Shown: positions 14,792 through 22,514 of the stretch, in pieces
Layout: every line of letters starts with the position of its first letter
How positions within the stretch are numbered: position 1 is the first letter of the stretch
NCBI GenBank assembly: GCA_023269235.1
Contig: JAHFTW010000006.1
Coordinates: 1 to 64,000, forward strand
DNA length: 64,000 nt
Source of the DNA: Thermoplasmata archaeon
GTDB taxonomy: Archaea; Thermoplasmatota; E2; JACPAO01; JAHFTW01
Direction of reading: 5' to 3'
Notes under the pieces: generated by a model
The model's database searches: none
Seen by the model: only the letters and a program-made list of their open reading frames with translations
What the model was told of the DNA's origin: nothing
Made by a program: the position numbers and the translations under genes

Positions 14792-15397
14792 TCAGGCGGG
14801 CTGCCAGTCCCACGCTCGCCGGTCGCGGCCGTACCACGCCTCGGCGGTCGCCTTGGCCTCCTCGAGCGAGCCGACGGACGCCTCCTCGGGGATCTCGACC
14901 GTCCCGTCGGGCAGGACACCCTCGACGCGGCCCCGGCCCGGCGCGTAGCGGACGGTCGCCCTGCCGCCCTCGACGGCGATCGTGCCGAGGATGACCGGCC
15001 GTCCGCCCCTGGGCCCGTTGGCGGCGCTCGAGGCCGCCTTACGCGGGGTGCGGATCGAGCCGAGGGTGCGGGCGGCGAGAGTCGATTTGCGGGTCGTCAT
15101 GGCCCAGCCAACCTTGATCTGCAGCGTCGAGACCGCGGTCGTGATGTTGCAGCGCGGGCAGTCGCGGGTCGGGTGCGAGGAGATCAGGCCGCCCATTTCG
15201 TCTACGCGGGCGCCCTCGGGGACGATGTAGACGAGGAGCTTCTGCTCCTTCCCGTAGAGCCGCGAGGCGCTCTTCCGCGCGATCCCGACGGCGTCCCTCA
15301 CGGTGGCGCCGACGCCCCAGCACTGAGGGCCGAGCGCGAGGAACTCGTGGCCGGCGGGCGGGGCGATCGAGGTGGTGGTCGTGGTGGGCTTCGTCAT
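14792..15397 (-). CDS. Hypothetical protein with Cys pair, own promoter
   Basis: Protein of 201 aa if it starts at ATG 15397, which has GGAGG 5 nt upstream; an earlier in-frame ATG at 15409 lies 6 nt from the -10 box and would be leaderless. Visible are a Thr-rich start, IARKSASRLYGKEQ, a Cys pair (DCPRC) near the middle, and a C-terminus rich in beta (GTIAVEGGRATVRYAPG). Unrecognised. Having its own regulated-looking promoter between terminase and portal makes it a candidate regulator of late genes or an accessory function. Confidence 0.65.
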   Translation of the reverse strand: MTKPTTTTTSIAPPAGHEFLALGPQCWGVGATVRDAVGIARKSASRLYGKEQKLLVYIVPEGARVDEMGGLISSHPTRDCPRCNITTAVSTLQIKVGWAMTTRKSTLAARTLGSIRTPRKAASSAANGPRGGRPVILGTIAVEGGRATVRYAPGRGRVEGVLPDGTVEIPEEASVGSLEEAKATAEAWYGRDRRAWDWQPA

Positions 15398-15415
15398 TTT
15401 GGCCTCCATACCTAT

Positions 15416-15444
15416 AATGTAATCCTAGCGTTAGGATATGTCAA
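15416..15444 (-). promoter_or_regulatory. Sigma70-like promoter with operator in the spacer
   Basis: Minus strand: TTGACA (15444-15439), 17 nt spacer, TACATT (15421-15416), then 6 nt to an ATG. The spacer holds an inverted repeat ATCCTA-ACGC-TAGGAT (15437-15422) that fills it, as expected for a repressor operator. A perfect -35 is striking in such GC-rich DNA. Confidence 0.75.
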
Positions 15445-15629
15445 GCGTCCCTCACATCGCCCAGCGGGAGACCGTGACGCCGTCCGCCTCGGGGGCCGGC
15501 GGCGGGGGCGGGACGAGGGCGGACCTGCGCGCCTTCCGCTCCGGCCGCGGAGCCGTCGCCGTGGTACTTGCGGAGGAAGTACCTCCGGAGCGCCAGCTTC
15601 GCGTCGAGGCGCGCGTTATCGGTCTTCAC
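15441..15629 (-). CDS. Small protein, 62 aa
   Basis: GTG 15629 overlaps the end of the ParB-like frame (stop 15616). The first 25 residues (VKTDNARLDAKLALRRYFLR) look like a basic helix; the rest is Ala/Arg/Pro-rich. The stop lies inside the -35 region of the next promoter. Could be a small DNA-binding or terminase-associated protein; not recognised. Confidence 0.4.
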   Translation of the reverse strand: MKTDNARLDAKLALRRYFLRKYHGDGSAAGAEGAQVRPRPAPAAGPRGGRRHGLPLGDVRDA

Positions 15630-16149
15630 TCGTCACCGCCGTTTCGAGGAGCACGCCCGTCACCTGGCCGATGCGCTCGAGGTGCGGCGCGATCTCGGAG
15701 AAGCGGACGGTTTCGATGCCGATGAGCACCCATGTCCTCGCCGGCGGCTCGAGCACGGAGACGGGGCGGAGTCGGTCCGGGTCCTCCTCGGCTTCGAGCT
15801 CTGCCGCCTCCACGACGGCGCGCAGCGCCTCGTCGTCCTGCTCCGCCATGGCCGAGAGCGGATCGTAGGTCGCGAGCAGCTTCATCGCTTCCTTCTCCGT
15901 GACGTCGAGGACGAGGACGGGAACCTCCATGTCGGGCGAGGTCTCCGCGCGGAGGTGCCCGTCGATCAGGGCCAGCTTCCCGTCCTCGCGTCGGCGCGCG
16001 AGGAGGGCGCCGGCGTAGCCGATCTCTTAGAGGGCCCGCCGCATGGCGACCCGCTGCTTCCGCCCATGCACTCGCCAGTTATTCTCGTTCGGAATGAGGT
16101 CGGCCGCGCGCACGCGCTCGAGGCCGACGACGCGATCGCGAATCTTCAT
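15616..16149 (-). pseudogene. ParB/Spo0J-like nuclease-domain protein, interrupted by one stop
   Basis: From ATG 16149 (site AAAGGAAG) the frame reads MKIRDRVVGLERVRAADLIP..., then TAA at 16029-16027 (codon 41), then continues in frame EIGYAGALLARR, GKLALIDGHLRAE and EVPVLVLDVTEKEAMKLL to the stop at 15616. Both sides belong to one ParB-like domain (IDGHLR box, then VPVLVLDV and a DPLSAMAEQ helix), normally one protein of about 178 aa. One nonsense codon has split it. ATG 15930 could restart a 104 aa C-terminal piece. It may be a pseudogene, a readthrough site or a sequencing error. Such proteins lie near terminase in many phages. Confidence 0.75.
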
Positions 16150-16159
16150 CGTCTTCCTT

Positions 16160-17731
16160 TCACCATCCGAATCTCGGGATCTCTCCGGTCTCCGCCGGCA
16201 CGGTGCGAACCGCGTTCGCGTCGAGCTCCGTCTGGGCGTTGCGTCCGTAATGGGCCTGGATCACGGCGTCGGCCCTGTTCGTGGAGCCGCCTTCGTTCAG
16301 GAGCCTCCGGCTCTCCACCTTCTGCAGCCGAGCCGCGATGTCCGCCTTCGACTCAACCTGAATCCGGCTGCTCGACGTCGTCTTCCAAGTCGGCGCGATG
16401 AGCTCGCCCGTGAGAACGGGATCGTCGGGGAGCGCGAGCGTGCACTCCTGGTCGGCGAGGGCCTCGCGGAACCGCCACCACGCTTGCGCGCGGAGGTTCA
16501 GGAAGCCGTAGGCCCCCGAGATGTCCCGCTCCGCGCTACCGGCTCCGGCGACGAACGGGACGACGCGCCTCTCGAGTTCACGCAGCCGCGAGACGACGCC
16601 CGAGCCCATGCCGATCGCGTCCACGACCGCGACGCCCCCGGCGTGGAGGAGCCCGCTCACGATGCCGGCCAGTTCCATGTCCGGGTACTTGTCGGCGAAA
16701 CGGTGAACGTCGATCCCCGTGAAGATGTCGCCGCGGAGGTGCGCGATCGTCGCCGGGTCGCGGTCGAGGTTCCCGGTCCCGACGTCCACGCCGAGGATCG
16801 GCTCGAGGCCGGGCGCCACCATCCCCGCCCGCGCCCACGCTCGCCAGCGGTCGATCGCTCGCTCGACGTCGGCCAGGCGAATCACCGTGTTCCTGCCGCC
16901 CGTCGTCGCGAAGTTCCCGAGGACGTGATTCTGGTAGGCAGGGCTCTCCTCGCCCCAGAGGTCGAGCATGTCCTCGGCCCAGGCCGCGGAGATGCGCCCC
17001 GCCTCGATGGCCTCCTCCTTCGTGACGTGCTTCGGGAACCAACGCCGCACGCGGCCCGAGCAGATCTCGAAGAAGCGGCCGTCCGCGTCACCGCCCGAGG
17101 ACTGCGCGAGCCAGCGAAGCTCGCGCCCGCCGGTCGCCGACGCCGCCGAGCCTTCGGCCGAATCCCAGGTCGTCGAGGGGATGAGCTTCGCCTCGTCGAA
17201 GACGTAGAGGAACTGCGCGGCGTGCCCGCCTTCGATGCGCGCCGACACCGCGGGGTTCGCGGCGATCGCGCTCCCGTGCCGGAGCTGGATCCCAAGCTTC
17301 AGCAGCTCGCGGTCCTCGCGCCATGGCTCCATGCCGAGGACGTCCCAGCGAATCCGCGAGACCCAGATGTGCACCTCGGGCCAGAGGTAGTCTTCGAGCT
17401 GCGCCCATGCGCCCGCGGTCGTCACGATCTTCCATGGAATGCCCGCGAGCTCGCGTGTGATCGCAAACCAGATGATGAGCAGGGCGAAGGTCGCGCTCTT
17501 CCCGTAGCCACGAGGCCCGCGGCTCGCGACCCGGAACTCCGTCACCAGCCGCTCCATGATGTCTTCCTGGTAGTCGGCGAGCGTGTAGCCCTCGGGCCAG
17601 CGGATGCACTCCTGGCAGAAGAGGACGGGCTCGGAGAAGTATCGCGAGGCGCGATCCGTCGCCGTGCTGACCGAGAGCGCGGCGCGCCCGAAGTCCAGCG
17701 CGAACGCTTCGGCGATCGGATCAGTTGGCAT
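16160..17731 (-). CDS. Terminase large subunit
   Basis: Protein of 523 aa, ATG 17731 overlapping the small subunit gene by 11 nt. N-terminal ATPase: Walker A RGPRGYGKS (about 71-79), Walker B FLYVFDEAK (about 174-182). C-terminal RNase H-like nuclease: acidic residues in ILGVDVGTG (Asp316) and VVDAIGMG (Asp371). It cuts concatemers and pumps DNA into the prohead through the portal. A longer open frame upstream is read only as overlap with the small subunit. Confidence 0.9.
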   Translation of the reverse strand: MPTDPIAEAFALDFGRAALSVSTATDRASRYFSEPVLFCQECIRWPEGYTLADYQEDIMERLVTEFRVASRGPRGYGKSATFALLIIWFAITRELAGIPWKIVTTAGAWAQLEDYLWPEVHIWVSRIRWDVLGMEPWREDRELLKLGIQLRHGSAIAANPAVSARIEGGHAAQFLYVFDEAKLIPSTTWDSAEGSAASATGGRELRWLAQSSGGDADGRFFEICSGRVRRWFPKHVTKEEAIEAGRISAAWAEDMLDLWGEESPAYQNHVLGNFATTGGRNTVIRLADVERAIDRWRAWARAGMVAPGLEPILGVDVGTGNLDRDPATIAHLRGDIFTGIDVHRFADKYPDMELAGIVSGLLHAGGVAVVDAIGMGSGVVSRLRELERRVVPFVAGAGSAERDISGAYGFLNLRAQAWWRFREALADQECTLALPDDPVLTGELIAPTWKTTSSSRIQVESKADIAARLQKVESRRLLNEGGSTNRADAVIQAHYGRNAQTELDANAVRTVPAETGEIPRFGW

Positions 17732-18215
17732 CCGGAGCCGCGGGGAGAGCCGCCATCTGCAGCGCGCCGAACTCGCGCGCGACGTCGGCAAGCGCGGCGG
17801 GATGACGGGCGAGGACGTCGAGAAGCCGTTGCCTGAACAGGCCCCACGACGGCGATGCGAGGAGCACCTGAATCGTGGTGTCGATCTTCCGGCCCTTCTC
17901 CGGGTAGAGGCCGAGGTGCTCGCTCAACTCCTGGCGCACGCGCAGACAGTTGGCGTAGTCTTTCCCCGTCAACGATTTCTGGTAGAGGTCGTTGAGCTGC
18001 TCGAGGGCCCGGCCGAACTCTTCGTCCCTGACGGTCTCCGCGAGACGCGCGAACCGTTCACGCGCGAGCGCTATGTAGGCTTCGGTCTGGCGGGTCTTCA
18101 GCCCCCACTTCTCCGCGGCGTGCCGCAGGATCATCGGTCGCGTCGCGCCCTGAATCAGGAAGCGGTAGACCTCCGTCACCCGCGTCTCGTGCTCGACCTT
18201 CGTCGCTTTCGCCAC
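17721..18215 (-). CDS. Terminase small subunit
   Basis: Protein of 164 aa from GTG 18215. The N-terminal 60 residues form an HTH-like module (ATRPMILRHAAEKWGLKTRQTEAYI), with a helical oligomerisation part (FGRALEQLNDLYQKSL) after it. It sits immediately upstream of the large subunit. Small subunits recognise cos or pac sites and load the large subunit. The recognition site is not identifiable here. Confidence 0.8.
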   Translation of the reverse strand: MAKATKVEHETRVTEVYRFLIQGATRPMILRHAAEKWGLKTRQTEAYIALARERFARLAETVRDEEFGRALEQLNDLYQKSLTGKDYANCLRVRQELSEHLGLYPEKGRKIDTTIQVLLASPSWGLFRQRLLDVLARHPAALADVAREFGALQMAALPAAPDAN

Positions 18216-18494
18216 TCAGCGCCCCACGGTCGCGACGAGCGCCGGCGTCGGCGAGCTCGTCTCGAAGTCCTCCGCCATCTTCCTGCGGAGGCATGACGTA
18301 GGGGCATCGTCGAGATAGATCGTCTCCGCCGTCCAGAAGTGCCACGGGCGCCCGGCGGACCTCGTGCAGCGAGGGCAGGTGTAGGAGCGGAAATGGATCG
18401 TCTCGTTCGGCGTGATCTCGTCGGCGCGGTCCTTCCGTGGAATGCCCCGCGCGCCGCACCGCGGGTGCCTGGCGAAGCCCGAGCGCCGCGCCAC
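18216..18494 (-). CDS. Hypothetical protein with CxxC, 92 aa
   Basis: GTG 18494 overlaps the RusA stop by one base (TAGTG). Contains YTCPRCTRS, other Cys/His residues (HPRCG, DAPTSC) and a basic N-terminus, so it may bind zinc or nucleic acid. It sits between the resolvase and small terminase genes. No family recognised. Confidence 0.55.
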   Translation of the reverse strand: MARRSGFARHPRCGARGIPRKDRADEITPNETIHFRSYTCPRCTRSAGRPWHFWTAETIYLDDAPTSCLRRKMAEDFETSSPTPALVATVGR

Positions 18495-19045
18495 TAGACC
18501 TCCTCGAGCGATGGCTGCTCGGGGCCAGGCGCCGGGGCCGAGGCGAAGAGGTCGAGGTCGGCGGGGCCGGGCGAGGCCGCGATCGTCGGCTCGAGGGGAA
18601 GGATCACGACGTCGGCGCCGGCCCGGATGCCGTAGATCTTCCGCACTCGCTGGTCGACGACCCGATCGTCGTCCGTCCATGTGATGCCCTTCAGCGCGTC
18701 CTCGGCCGCGCGCAGGAGCTTCGTCGCGTCGGGCTTCCCGGTGGGGAATGCGGGCGCGTCGGCGCGGAGGCTCGTGCCGTCACGCTTCGAGACGCGGAAA
18801 TGCCCCTTCGGCCGGATGAACCGGAAGTCGATCGCGAGGAAGAGCGGCCCGTCGAGAGGCGCGCCTTTGAACGCCGCGCGAGCCGCGTCGGCGATGAGGG
18901 TCCTCCAGCTCTTCCCCTTCTCGCCGGTGTCGTCGACCATCGCAACGTGCGTCCTCCCGTCCTTCCCGTGGTAGGGGAAGCCGCGCTTCGAGCCTGCGGT
19001 CGATGGGACTCCGTCAACCGAGAATCGGATCGGGTCAGCGCTCAC
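18494..19045 (-). CDS. RusA-like Holliday junction resolvase
   Basis: Protein of 183 aa from GTG 19045 (site AAAGGAGTTCC). The family core is visible: FLAIDFRFIRPKGHF, GKPDATKLLRAAEDAL and ITWTDDDRVVDQRVRKIYG, which carry the acidic catalytic residues (Asp in KPDATK and TDDDRVV). It resolves branched DNA from phage recombination and replication before packaging. The C-terminal 30 residues are an added acidic/Pro-rich tail. The gene overlaps its upstream neighbour by 11 nt. Confidence 0.82.
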   Translation of the reverse strand: MSADPIRFSVDGVPSTAGSKRGFPYHGKDGRTHVAMVDDTGEKGKSWRTLIADAARAAFKGAPLDGPLFLAIDFRFIRPKGHFRVSKRDGTSLRADAPAFPTGKPDATKLLRAAEDALKGITWTDDDRVVDQRVRKIYGIRAGADVVILPLEPTIAASPGPADLDLFASAPAPGPEQPSLEEV

Positions 19046-19184
19046 GTCGGAACTCCTTTCGCCCGAAGAGCGGGCGGTTTGCGTTGTAGCTGCGCAGGTA
19101 GAGGCCGAAAGTCTTCGCACGGAACGTCTGGAGAGCGACGAGCTTCGAGCGGAGAAGGCCGGCGGCGACGGCGAGGCCCCTCAT
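19035..19184 (-). CDS. Small basic protein, 49 aa
   Basis: ATG 19184 overlaps the upstream stop (ATGA) and the stop lies inside the RusA start region. Sequence features are KLVALQTFRAKTFGLYLRSY and a basic tail RKEFRRER. It could be a DNA-binding accessory or coupling ORF. Not recognised. Confidence 0.5.
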   Translation of the reverse strand: MRGLAVAAGLLRSKLVALQTFRAKTFGLYLRSYNANRPLFGRKEFRRER

Positions 19185-19372
19185 GCCGCACCGCCGGGGG
19201 CGGAGGGAGGGGCACCGACGCCATGCTTCCGGCCCCACTCCTGAAGCGCGGCAGCCGCGAGCATCCCGACGATGAAGCCCGCGACCCCATGATGCAGGGC
19301 TTCGAGCGGATGGTCCGCAGCCGTGATGTTGACGAGGAAGATCGTCCCGAAAACGGCGAGTGCGAGCCTCAT
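19181..19372 (-). CDS. Small membrane protein, 63 aa
   Basis: ATG 19372 follows GGAGGGAG at unusually short spacing. Two hydrophobic segments (LALAVFGTIFLVNIT and GVAGFIVGMLAAAAL) separated by DHPLEALHH. It ends in a short Gly/Pro tail. Small membrane ORFs in early phage regions often act in superinfection exclusion or inhibition; no evidence decides this here. Confidence 0.5.
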   Translation of the reverse strand: MRLALAVFGTIFLVNITAADHPLEALHHGVAGFIVGMLAAAALQEWGRKHGVGAPPSAPGGAA

Positions 19373-19439
19373 CTCCCTCCCCTCCACACTCCCCTGGGCA
19401 CGGCGTAGGCGCAGACGGCGCCGGCGACGAGGGCGCGGG

Positions 19440-19637
19440 TCACGGCCGGGACTCCGGCGCTGGCAACGCCTCGCAGACGTAGTCGTACGTGATCTCAAGC
19501 CTGACCATGTAATGCAGGCCGCAGCCTTCGCAAAAGAGCACCAAGCACTCGCCGTCCTCCATGCAAAGGTCTCCGGGATAGACGGTCAGTTTGCACGCTG
19601 GACATGTTGGGTTACTGGCGATCGTTTGCGCGCTCAC
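19440..19637 (-). CDS. Zinc-ribbon protein, 65 aa
   Basis: GTG 19637 overlaps the upstream stop (GTGA). Four Cys in two pairs: CPAC and CEGC, 22 residues apart, the spacing of a zinc ribbon. The C-terminal half (LHYMVRLEITYDYVCEA) is beta-like. Probably nucleic-acid or protein binding. Confidence 0.6.
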   Translation of the reverse strand: MSAQTIASNPTCPACKLTVYPGDLCMEDGECLVLFCEGCGLHYMVRLEITYDYVCEALPAPESRP

Positions 19638-19753
19638 GGCTTCCCCTCCTTCGCCCTCGCCTCGGCCGCGCGGAGACGGGCGCCCCATATGCGGACGGCG
19701 ATCGCGTCGGGGTGGACTGGCAGTCGCGCGGCGCGTGCGTGTGATGCACACAT
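19634..19753 (-). CDS. Possible 39 aa protein
   Basis: ATG 19753 to stop 19634, GTGA overlap with the next gene. The stretch HPDAIAVRIWGARLRAAEARAK looks like a helix. The ribosome site is weak; support is the coupling overlap alone. The 65 nt upstream hold no other feature. Confidence 0.35.
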   Translation of the reverse strand: MCASHARAARLPVHPDAIAVRIWGARLRAAEARAKEGKP

Positions 19754-19818
19754 GACCTGCGGCGTAGCCCTGAGTCGGCATAAACAGCCGGGCTGCGCCC
19801 CCGGCCTCGCGGGCGCGG

Positions 19819-20190
19819 TCATCGGGGACCACCGACGATGTCGACCGGATGAACGCATCCAGTCCCGCCGCGATCGAACCAGACGAGGAAGTTTGCCGAG
19901 CCGCCGCTGTCCGCAACTGTCGCCATGCCAAGGCCACGCACTTCGACGCGCGCGCCGGCGGGGAGCTGGAGATGCCGATATTCTCCCGTACTCCTGAGCG
20001 CGTCGCTTGTCACGGGAGCGCCGATACTGCGGACGCGGATGCTCATGATCTTGAGATCCGGGTCGACGTCTCTCACGTCGAGCCAGTGCTGATACCGAGC
20101 CTTCCCGGCACTCGGAGCGTTCACGACCGTCTCGTGGCCGTAGCCGTCCACGCGGCAGGAGTAGCCACGGAGATTTACGGCCGTCTTCAT
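19819..20190 (-). CDS. Hypothetical beta-rich protein, 123 aa
   Basis: ATG 20190 with a strong GGAGGAGCGA site. It starts MKTAVNLRGYSCRVDGYG and ends FLVWFDRGGTGCVHPVDIVG, with beta-prone segments throughout; no metal cluster. Not recognised. Part of the 18-24 kb early block of small coupled genes. Confidence 0.6.
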   Translation of the reverse strand: MKTAVNLRGYSCRVDGYGHETVVNAPSAGKARYQHWLDVRDVDPDLKIMSIRVRSIGAPVTSDALRSTGEYRHLQLPAGARVEVRGLGMATVADSGGSANFLVWFDRGGTGCVHPVDIVGGPR

Positions 20191-20423
20191 TCGCTCCTCC
20201 TCGCGGCCCACTTGCCGCGCGTGCATGAGATCCCGTACGTGTCGTCTCCGACGCGCAGGTGGTAGTAGCCATCGGTCATCCGCTCCATGTGGACGACCGC
20301 CTCGAACACGAACTCATCGAGCACGAGCCCGGTCTCGGAGTCGAGCGCGTGCTCCGGGCCGAACATCCCGTCCTTGCGCTTCGGCGGCTCGTCGGCGGTG
20401 CAGCGGAAGAGGGGCGCGGTCAC
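20187..20423 (-). CDS. Hypothetical protein, 78 aa
   Basis: GTG 20423 overlaps the upstream stop (GTGA); its stop overlaps the next ATG. Contains LDEFVFEAVVHMERMTDGYY and HLRVGDDTYGISCTRGKW, a compact alpha/beta look. Unrecognised. Confidence 0.55.
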   Translation of the reverse strand: MTAPLFRCTADEPPKRKDGMFGPEHALDSETGLVLDEFVFEAVVHMERMTDGYYHLRVGDDTYGISCTRGKWAARRSE

Positions 20424-20803
20424 GGCTCGTCGTCCCCGGAGCTCCACGGCTCCATGTCCCTCTGCTGACACACCATCACCGAGACGCCCGGCGGCAGTGG
20501 CGTCCCGTCCGCAAGGTGCCGGATCACGGCCGCGGTCGCCTCGTCCATCTCGGTCACGATCGTTTCAGCCTCGGCGAGCGTCGGGAACGCCCTCTTCTCG
20601 CACTGCACGGCCTCCGGATCGTTGAGACACGGCAGATGCTTCGCCCAGCCGAAGTCGGGGCCACCGATGAGACGGCGGTAGTTCACTCCGGCCTTGCACT
20701 CGTCGTGCTGGATGCCGTTGAAGCTGACGCAGGAGTGCAGCTCGTGCTGGACCTGACGGTCGTGCTCTCTTGCCCTTGCGATCTTCGCGGCGAGGTCGTT
20801 CAT
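20420..20803 (-). CDS. Hypothetical Cys-containing protein, 127 aa
   Basis: ATG 20803 follows a GGAGAAGAAG site and overlaps the upstream stop (ATGA). N-terminal helix with several Cys/His (HELHSC, HDEC, LPCLN), C-terminal segment ATAAVIRHLADGTPLPPG. Looks soluble. No family recognised. Confidence 0.55.
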   Translation of the reverse strand: MNDLAAKIARAREHDRQVQHELHSCVSFNGIQHDECKAGVNYRRLIGGPDFGWAKHLPCLNDPEAVQCEKRAFPTLAEAETIVTEMDEATAAVIRHLADGTPLPPGVSVMVCQQRDMEPWSSGDDEP

Positions 20804-21180
20804 CGCTTCTTCTCCTCTCCGGACGCGGCGGCGTCGAAGGCGGCGCGGGAAGCGGCGATGCGGTCGGCGATGGCTGCGCCGCCACAGTTGCATTTACCTC
20901 CGCCTGCACCACTTGCTCCGACTCCGGCACATCCGTGCTTATGAATGACGAGTGGGCCGACCGCGTACGGTTCCGGGTCCGATCCCATCTCCGCCGCCCT
21001 CATCTCCACCGCCGCCTCGGCGACGGCCAGGAGACGGGGGAGGTTGTTGCGGGCGAAGGCAGCGAGCTTCTGTGTACAAACGTCGTGGAGGTAGGCGTCC
21101 TCGTCGAACTTCACGGCGGCGCTTTCCCTCTCCAGCCGCTTCCCTTCCTCCACGATCTCGGCGAGCGTGCGCGGGGTCAC
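20800..21180 (-). CDS. Helical protein with Cys tail, 126 aa
   Basis: GTG 21180 overlaps the previous stop (GTGA). Long charged helices (TLAEIVEEGKRLERESAAV, LPRLLAVAEAAVEMRAAEM) and a Gly/Cys-rich segment HGCAGVGASGAGGGKCNCGG near the C-terminus, possibly metal binding. Unknown function. Confidence 0.5.
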   Translation of the reverse strand: MTPRTLAEIVEEGKRLERESAAVKFDEDAYLHDVCTQKLAAFARNNLPRLLAVAEAAVEMRAAEMGSDPEPYAVGPLVIHKHGCAGVGASGAGGGKCNCGGAAIADRIAASRAAFDAAASGEEKKR

Positions 21181-21467
21181 GAGGCACCGCCGGGGGCGTA
21201 GCTGTCCGAATCGAACCCGGCCCACGGGGGCAATGGTACGGTTCGGCCCGCCAGCGCGTGCGTGCAGTCCGAAAGGAACTCGATTGCCCCGTCGCGCACG
21301 AACGAATGACAGCGCGCACCAACGGTCGTCACGAGCACGGACGGCGAGATCGTCGGTCGCGCCGCGTCGCCGTTGTAGCTCCAGCCCGTATCAACGCCGT
21401 GAGCGCAGCCACAACCGGGGCAGTGGAAGAAGTGCTTATCTCCGGAGTCGTGGATGACGACGCTCAC
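21177..21467 (-). CDS. DUF6527-like protein
   Basis: Protein of 96 aa from GTG 21467. The pattern FHCPGCGCAH, W-Y-N-G, PTISPS, RCHSFVRDG and I-x-F-L-x-D matches the small DUF6527-type zinc proteins common in phages: CxxCxxxH, then PT(I/L)SPS, then CH. Cys/His probably hold one zinc. Function unknown. Confidence 0.7.
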   Translation of the reverse strand: MSVVIHDSGDKHFFHCPGCGCAHGVDTGWSYNGDAARPTISPSVLVTTVGARCHSFVRDGAIEFLSDCTHALAGRTVPLPPWAGFDSDSYAPGGAS

Positions 21468-22309
21468 CGTCCCCCTCCCTTCTCCCCCGCCCCGGCCTGC
21501 GCGGGGGCCGTGTCGCGCGGTTCGGTTTCGATAGGGGCCGCGTCTGCGCCAAGCCCGTCGTCACCGCACCGCACCTCCGCCTTCTCCCCGACCTGCGCGG
21601 AGAGGGAGCGGACACCCTGCTCCGTCAGTTCACCGCACGGTCCATCGTTGCCGCACCACTCGCACTCGACGCCGTCGGCGTGGCGCTCGACCTGATGCCA
21701 GAGTCCCGCCTCTTCGGCAGCGTCCTGCGCGTCTGCGCCGTCGATATCGCCGGGGTTCCCGCCATCCCACCAGAGCGGCAAGAGGGCGCGGCCGAAACTG
21801 GCGAGGGCCTCGCGTCCGGCCTCGGGGATGCCGTAGGGCGCGAGACATTCCACGAACCGAATCACGCAGCCGCAGATGTCGCACTTGTCGCCGGTGATCG
21901 AAACGTGCGTGCATCGCCCGTTCGCGTCGACGACCTCGGCGCCACAGTCGCTACCGGCCGTCAGCGCCGGGCGGGGGGGCTCCTCGGGCGCCGTCGCGGC
22001 GAGCCGGGCCTCGTAGATCTGCGAGTGCATCCAGTACTGCCACTCGGCAGAATCGAACGAGTAGTAACCCTCGGGTACGATGCTGCCGAACTCCTCACCC
22101 ACGCGGCGAGCCACGCGCTCCCACGTCCACGGAGAGTCTGATACCGCGGCGAGGAGAGCGCGGAGAGCGAGCCGCATTCCGTCCACCGCATCGACAACGG
22201 CAGAGGACAGGTCATTCCACTCCTGTGCGTCGGCGTCGTCGAAGGGACCCCTCCACTTCGCCAACGCCTCCTCCGCTTGCTTCCTCGCCTCCTCCAGCGG
22301 GCTAGCCAT
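21464..22309 (-). CDS. Hypothetical protein, 281 aa, multi-Cys
   Basis: ATG 22309 overlaps the upstream gene by 8 nt. N-terminal helical half (EEARKQAEEALAKWRG), then Cys-rich motifs: CTHVSITGDKCDICGC and later CEWCGNDGPC, reminiscent of zinc knuckles. The C-terminal third is acidic and Pro-rich. Could be a host-takeover or DNA-metabolism accessory protein; not recognised. Confidence 0.5.
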   Translation of the reverse strand: MASPLEEARKQAEEALAKWRGPFDDADAQEWNDLSSAVVDAVDGMRLALRALLAAVSDSPWTWERVARRVGEEFGSIVPEGYYSFDSAEWQYWMHSQIYEARLAATAPEEPPRPALTAGSDCGAEVVDANGRCTHVSITGDKCDICGCVIRFVECLAPYGIPEAGREALASFGRALLPLWWDGGNPGDIDGADAQDAAEEAGLWHQVERHADGVECEWCGNDGPCGELTEQGVRSLSAQVGEKAEVRCGDDGLGADAAPIETEPRDTAPAQAGAGEKGGGR

Positions 22310-22514
22310 TCAGCACCTCCACTGCCATCTGTTCGAGTGCGACCGCCTCTGCGGCGAAGGATTCCTCGTCGTATGCCTGCGCCGCTCCACGCTCCACCCG
22401 TGCCTCATTCGCGGCCTGCATCGCGACGATGCGAGCAAGACATGCGAACCCGGCGAGCTGATAGCGGACGATGCGGGCGAACTGGTAGGTATCGAGATGG
22501 ACCGCCTCACCCAC
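22302..22514 (-). CDS. Small helical protein, 70 aa
   Basis: GTG 22514 with GGAGGTGCCGC upstream. Mostly one or two helices (QFARIVRYQLAGFACLARIV, FAAEAVALEQMAVEVL). It overlaps neighbours on both sides by 8 nt. Unrecognised. Confidence 0.5.
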   Translation of the reverse strand: MGEAVHLDTYQFARIVRYQLAGFACLARIVAMQAANEARVERGAAQAYDEESFAAEAVALEQMAVEVLNG

